Under the pieces are notes generated by a model. The model did not search any database and was not told the origin of the DNA. It saw nothing but the letters and a program-made list of their open reading frames with translations. A DNA stretch of 64,000 nucleotides, taken from Rehmannia glutinosa (Eukaryota > Streptophyta > Magnoliopsida > Lamiales > Orobanchaceae). How positions within the stretch are numbered: the stretch's first letter is position 1; every line of letters begins with the position of its first letter. The stretch spans positions 372,001 through 436,000 of the forward strand of contig JABTTQ020003454.1 in NCBI GenBank assembly GCA_016081115.2, read 5' to 3'. Shown here piece by piece: positions 59,881-64,000 of this stretch. The translations under genes were made by a program, and so were the position numbers.

Positions 59881-60489
59881 GGTAAGTTCTTCTGAAATGA
59901 ATGAACATTTGATTTTTTTTGAAGTCTGGACTTTTACTAAAATGGTATTGAATTTATCAACCAATTTTATCCTTTTGCACATTTATTTAAGCCTGAATAA
60001 ATCATGCAATTAATAGATTTTCACTATTATGTGGAATATATTAAAACAAAAATGTGATTATCAAGATAATTGTGTTTATCATTATATTACTGCAAGACCA
60101 AATAATTTTTAGAAAAAAATATTACAGCACTCATGAGTTGTTATATATTAACTCAGTTAAACTTCTTAGGATCCAATTTTAATCCATATAAATCAATACT
60201 GGTGCTCAAATTGAGTACGGACTTCATATGGAGAAAGTCATTGAATTTCGTCTTATAAAATGAAGTTAACAGTACAAAATAATCACATTACTAGTGATAA
60301 TTTTACTTGATAAGAACTGTGGGTAATTTTTTTAATGAAAAATATCCAATAATTGCTGTGCTTGAGATATATAATTAAAAAAAAATGATGGATGAAATTA
60401 TGTCAAGCGAGAATGCGCTATAAATTGTTAGGTACAAAAACTGTTTAGAAATATTAATACGAGGGAATTGGTTCAAGTTATACCATATA
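59881..60489. other. intergenic, no gene seen
   Basis: AT-rich; nothing recognised. Confidence 0.5.
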
Positions 60490-60689
60490 CAATGGCGTAG
60501 CCAGGAAAATTTACGGGGTGGGCCGATACACGAAATCGGGGTAGGCCAGATAAAAATTTAATAGAAAAACCATATAAATTTTAACTAAAAAAATTTTTTT
60601 AAAAAAATTTACCTTATAAATTTATTTTTTTTCAAAAAATGGGGGGGGGGCCAGGGCCGAGGTTGGCCCCCCCCCTCCCTCCGCCACTG
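60490..60689. mobile_element. CAATGGCG MITE, copy 2
   Basis: 200 bp, ends CAATGGCG and CGCCACTG, flanked by a perfect 8 bp duplication ACCATATA (60482-60489 and 60690-60697). This fixes the family as hAT-like. Confidence 0.88.
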
Positions 60690-61075
60690 ACCATATATAT
60701 TTTTGGGGTGAGATAGTATCGACCAATCATAGCTATTCATTTTTTTTTATGGTTGTGATTTTTCTAGGATTTTAGATGGGTTTTTCATTTATTTTAATTT
60801 ATTATGAGTAAAATGATAGTTTTATCATCCAACAATTTTCTTTTTTTGTTTTTGGTAACCTTTGAGATTTTATCTGATTTTAGAGTTATGGCAAGATTTT
60901 TTGGATTGTGATTTGGCAGATTTTTTCGGTATTGTTTGTCTTTTCGAAACCATTTTTTATAGGGATGAGATTGTAACTGTCTAATTTAATGGCGTGATTT
61001 TAGGAGGTAATTTTTTCAAAAAGGTGTTTTTTCCGGAATTCAGCATATTTATTGTTATTTTGCTGCTTAAATAAC
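60690..61075. other. intergenic, no gene seen
   Basis: AT-rich. The last 45 bases (CGGAATTCAGCATATTTATT) match 61875-61925, so the repeat unit described at 61766 begins here. Confidence 0.45.
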
Positions 61076-61765
61076 ATCTGTTAGTTAATACGCGTATCAT
61101 ACCCGTATAGTACCCGTACGTACGAATAATTGAAAAATACTTTCGTTCCCCGTACACATTCTTAAGCAGCGTTAAATATTCCATATTTTTCAAATAAAAC
61201 GTTGAATACTCGTATTATAGATATTCGTATAATACTTGGCGAATAAAACTTTATTTTAATATTTTTATAATATTTAAATAAATCAGAAAATCATTAAAAA
61301 TTCATTTATAAGTATAATTACAATATTGTAAAATAATAAATAAGAATGTTAATAATATATAAATATATTAACTATAATTTAATATAATAAAAAACTATAT
61401 ATTAAGTTTTATATAATCAAAGTATAAATACAATTTACTTAAAAAGTCACTAACTATTATTAAATAATTATTTTTATTTTGTGTTAATATAAAGTAAATT
61501 AATAACGGACCTAAAATTAATTTTAATATAATCTAAACATAAGTATGAATCACGATCTATGTAAATATAATGTTAAAATAAGCCGTATTATTACTCCCAA
61601 AAAATTATATTATATACGTATTAAATCCGTACATCTATGTATTCGTATATTAAATATTTCCGTATGTTTTGCCAATTTTTTCACAGTAACTTTCAGAAAA
61701 TATTCATAATATACTTGTACGTACTAAATAACGAACTTTTCCCATCCCGTATTTAACTAACAGAG
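61076..61765. mobile_element. 690 bp non-autonomous DNA element
   Basis: Ends ATCTGTTAGTTAA and TTAACTAACAGAG are inverted repeats; CGTA/TACG words recur inside. Flanked by TAAATAAC at 61068-61075 and 61766-61773, a perfect 8 bp duplication, so hAT-like by size. Confidence 0.83.
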
Positions 61766-62210
61766 TAAATAACTATTCGATAATACATATTTAATTATTT
61801 TTGGTTGCACTATTTGTGACAATTATAACATAGTTTTGTATATGTATTGCCTACTTAGTTTTCCAAAAAAAAAATATTTTGTTTCGGAATTCAGTATAGT
61901 TATTGTTCTTTTGCTGCTTAAATAGCTATTTGATAATGCACATTTAGTTATTTTTTGTTGCACTGTTTATGACACTTATGACATAGTTGGGTATGTGTAC
62001 CGCATATTGGTTTTTTTATACTGCATAGATAGCTTTAAGATAATGCATAGTTAGTTTATTTTTATTGCATAGTTCATGATATCATGCATAGTTGGGTATA
62101 ATGTACCGCATATTTGGTTTTTTTTACACCACATATATAGCTTCTAGACAATGCATAATTAGTTGATTTTTGTTGCATAGTTTTTTAATTATGCAACATC
62201 TTATAGTTAT
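61766..62210 (+). repeat. degenerate tandem repeat, unit about 110 bp
   Basis: Three to four units sharing GATAATGCA, TTTTTGTTGCA, ATGACATAGTTGGGTATGTG and ACCGCATATTTGG. The unit also appears before 61076, so the DNA element inserted within the array. Confidence 0.72.
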
Positions 62211-63669
62211 ATGCATTGTTTCATAAGTATCTATGCATCGTCTCTTTCGTGAAAATTATAATTTCAAGAGTTTGTTGTTAATGACCAAATTCGAGTTCTC
62301 GATGGATGTCTACATCATCAACGATGTCCGTAGGAGTTTCTTAGGGCATTAACAATGTTTCTTCATCTTGAATTATAGTATTCATTTTCTGTAGGTTTTA
62401 TTGTTGTTACAGAGAATTGTAAACCTCTCCGTGAGGGGATGATGAACCTCAAAATAATTTTGAGTTTTTTTTTAATTTTAGAAATTAAAATATTTTTCAA
62501 TTTTTCAAATAAATTTCAGATTTTTAAAACAGTTTATAGATTTTCTTAATAATTTTCATTTTATTCATAATTTTAAAATAACTTCAATTTTTTATTGTTT
62601 TTATTTTTTTAAAGAAATTATCAGATTTTATATATTTTAATTTTTAGTTTTTAAAATAAATTTTTGAATTTTTTAAAACTTTGTTACAAAAATTCAAATA
62701 ATTTTAAATTTTGGTAAAACATTTTTTAGAATTGTTAGATAATTTTTCAATTTTTTTCTTTTATTTAATTAATTTTTCCCTCCTTTAAACTAACTAGGAT
62801 TCCATGTAAGATTAGATATTAATTTTTTAAATAAAAATTAAAAGTTTTAAAATAAAAATGACAAATCAGATGAACATGTCAAAATTACCTACTACAGGCG
62901 GCAAGAGAACCAAATCTCAATTTTTTGTTCAAAAAAGGACTATTTGTAAAAAGTAAAAAGAAAAAGGACGGGATCTCAAAGTGGTGTTAGTTAGAGGACA
63001 AAAAAAATTGTCTTATAATATTGATGCTGCTTTTTAGGACAAATCACTCCAAGTCAACGGGGTTGACAAAATCCTCTTCCCAAAGGGTCTCCAAGTCTTC
63101 TTCTCCGAGAGCTAGAAAATCTTTCGACTGGGAACTTACCTACATAGACGCGCAAATGTTAGAGGGCCCGGGGGTTGTCCCAAAGAGGCCCCTCCGACGC
63201 TCAAGTCAGTACGGTGAACGAGAGAATAAAACAGTAAATGAATACTGAATTAAAATCCGTAGGAGGATCATGAATTAATTTACTTACAGATAATAAGAGA
63301 AACCTTTTTATACCTGGGAGATGGACCATGTGGGTCATGTAGGAGAATTCGGCATATGGGCTAGTCCACGTAGGAGAAATCGGCCTATGGGCCAGTTCCG
63401 GACACATTATTTTATTAAGAGCTCATTGGACAATTAATATTAAACAAATATATAAACTGAATTATATATTAATTAATTAAATATTGTTTTCGCCCCCACC
63501 AAACATATCTTGTAAAATATATGCACGTTCGCGATTTTTTGTTCATGATCAAAGCTTATTCAAACTTAATTTGATTGATAGTAACTATTAATAGTCAGAC
63601 CAATCAAGTTCGGACAAAAAATCATTATAGGGATAATTAAAAAAAAAACCCTCATGTTCGGAAAAATTA
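62211..63669. other. intergenic, no gene recognised
   Basis: Very AT-rich to 62850. 63020-63260 is a more GC-rich island (GGCCCGGGGGTTGTCCC, CTCCGACGCTCAAGTCAGT) with a 75-codon frame but no known domain; it looks like part of an unrecognised repeat. Confidence 0.4.
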
Positions 63670-63938
63670 TATAAAACGTCTGTGTACGTTTGGATGTGGA
63701 GATTAGAGAGGGGATTGGGGAGGGAGTTGTAATCCTTAGCTAAATTCATACACTTGTTTAAGTTATAAATCAAAATAAATGGACTTCAAATCCATCTTTA
63801 AGTTTTAGTTTATTTTCAAAGAATTTTAAATCCCTCCTAAAACCTAGTTATTTGAAACCCATTTTTTCCCCTTTATGCTCGCTTGCATATTCACTCACAC
63901 ATTTACACGCACTGAACACACACTACACGCACTGCAAA
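63670..63938. mobile_element. part copy of the GCATTTGGATG element
   Basis: Starts ACGTTTGGATGTGGAGATT and is the reverse complement of 39900-40141 with moderate divergence (TAAGTTTTAGTTTATTTTCA, GCTCGCTTGCATATTCAC). The rest is replaced by the MITE that follows. Confidence 0.75.
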
Positions 63939-64000
63939 CAATGGCGGAGGGAAGGGGGGGCCACTCCGGGCCCCGGCCCCCCTATTTTCTACAAAAAAAA
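63939..64000. mobile_element. CAATGGCG MITE, copy 3, cut by the window end
   Basis: CAATGGCGGAGGGAAGGGGG then GGCCACTCCGGGCCCC, the reverse complement of the right end of copies 1 and 2. The other end is outside the window. Confidence 0.75.

Overview
The window is nuclear DNA of a flowering plant, almost certainly a eudicot. It holds two ordinary plant genes with plant-style introns: a plastid N-acetylglutamate synthase (NAGS) and a PADRE/DUF4228 stress protein. Nearly everything else is plant transposable elements of several superfamilies, nested in one another and mostly broken. No bacterial, organellar, rRNA, tRNA or CRISPR content was seen. Exact species cannot be told from the sequence; an asterid is only a guess.

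Layout. 1-1500: fragment of an Athila-type LTR joined to a frameshifted hAT transposase (minus strand). 2183-23704: a Copia-type gag-only element on the minus strand, cut in two by a 20.5 kb Sirevirus-like Copia element (2675-23161, plus strand) with a perfect TTTAT target duplication. The Sirevirus carries a hAT-type MITE in its 5' LTR. It has lost its reverse transcriptase, keeps a 4.5 kb extra ORF after pol, and itself hosts a 7.4 kb Mutator-like element (about 13955-21390). That element encodes a MuDR transposase and, on the other strand, a DUF1985/Ulp1-like protease, and carries arrays of a GGCACGATATATCGTGCC palindrome.

24326-31824: a MITE, then NAGS (ten exons, minus strand, 24870-30768) with two MITEs in its introns, then a 731 bp Mutator-like non-autonomous element upstream of the gene. 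32737-39420: a 271 bp tandem repeat interrupted by a 5.9 kb L1-type LINE with an 11 bp target duplication. 39470-40141: an inverted-repeat element with a GT microsatellite. 42239-43946: the two-exon PADRE gene, whose intron holds two hAT-type MITEs.

45428-59880: a non-autonomous LTR element with an unrecognised ORF, whose 5' LTR was entered by a young Athila (Ty3/Gypsy) element on the minus strand (45532-57398; LTRs about 99% alike; PBS complementary to tRNA-Asp; gag, pol and ATHILA env-like ORF). A later deletion removed the outer part of Athila's 5' LTR together with part of the host LTR. Both elements carry GC-rich palindromes built on ACACGGCCGTGT. 59881-64000: AT-rich DNA with three MITEs (the last running off the end), a part copy of the 39470 element and a degenerate tandem repeat.

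The two host genes are unrelated in function (plastid arginine synthesis; stress-linked membrane protein) and form no operon or cluster. The interest of the window lies in the order of insertions, the palindrome arrays, the uncharacterised ORFs carried by the elements, and small lesions in NAGS.
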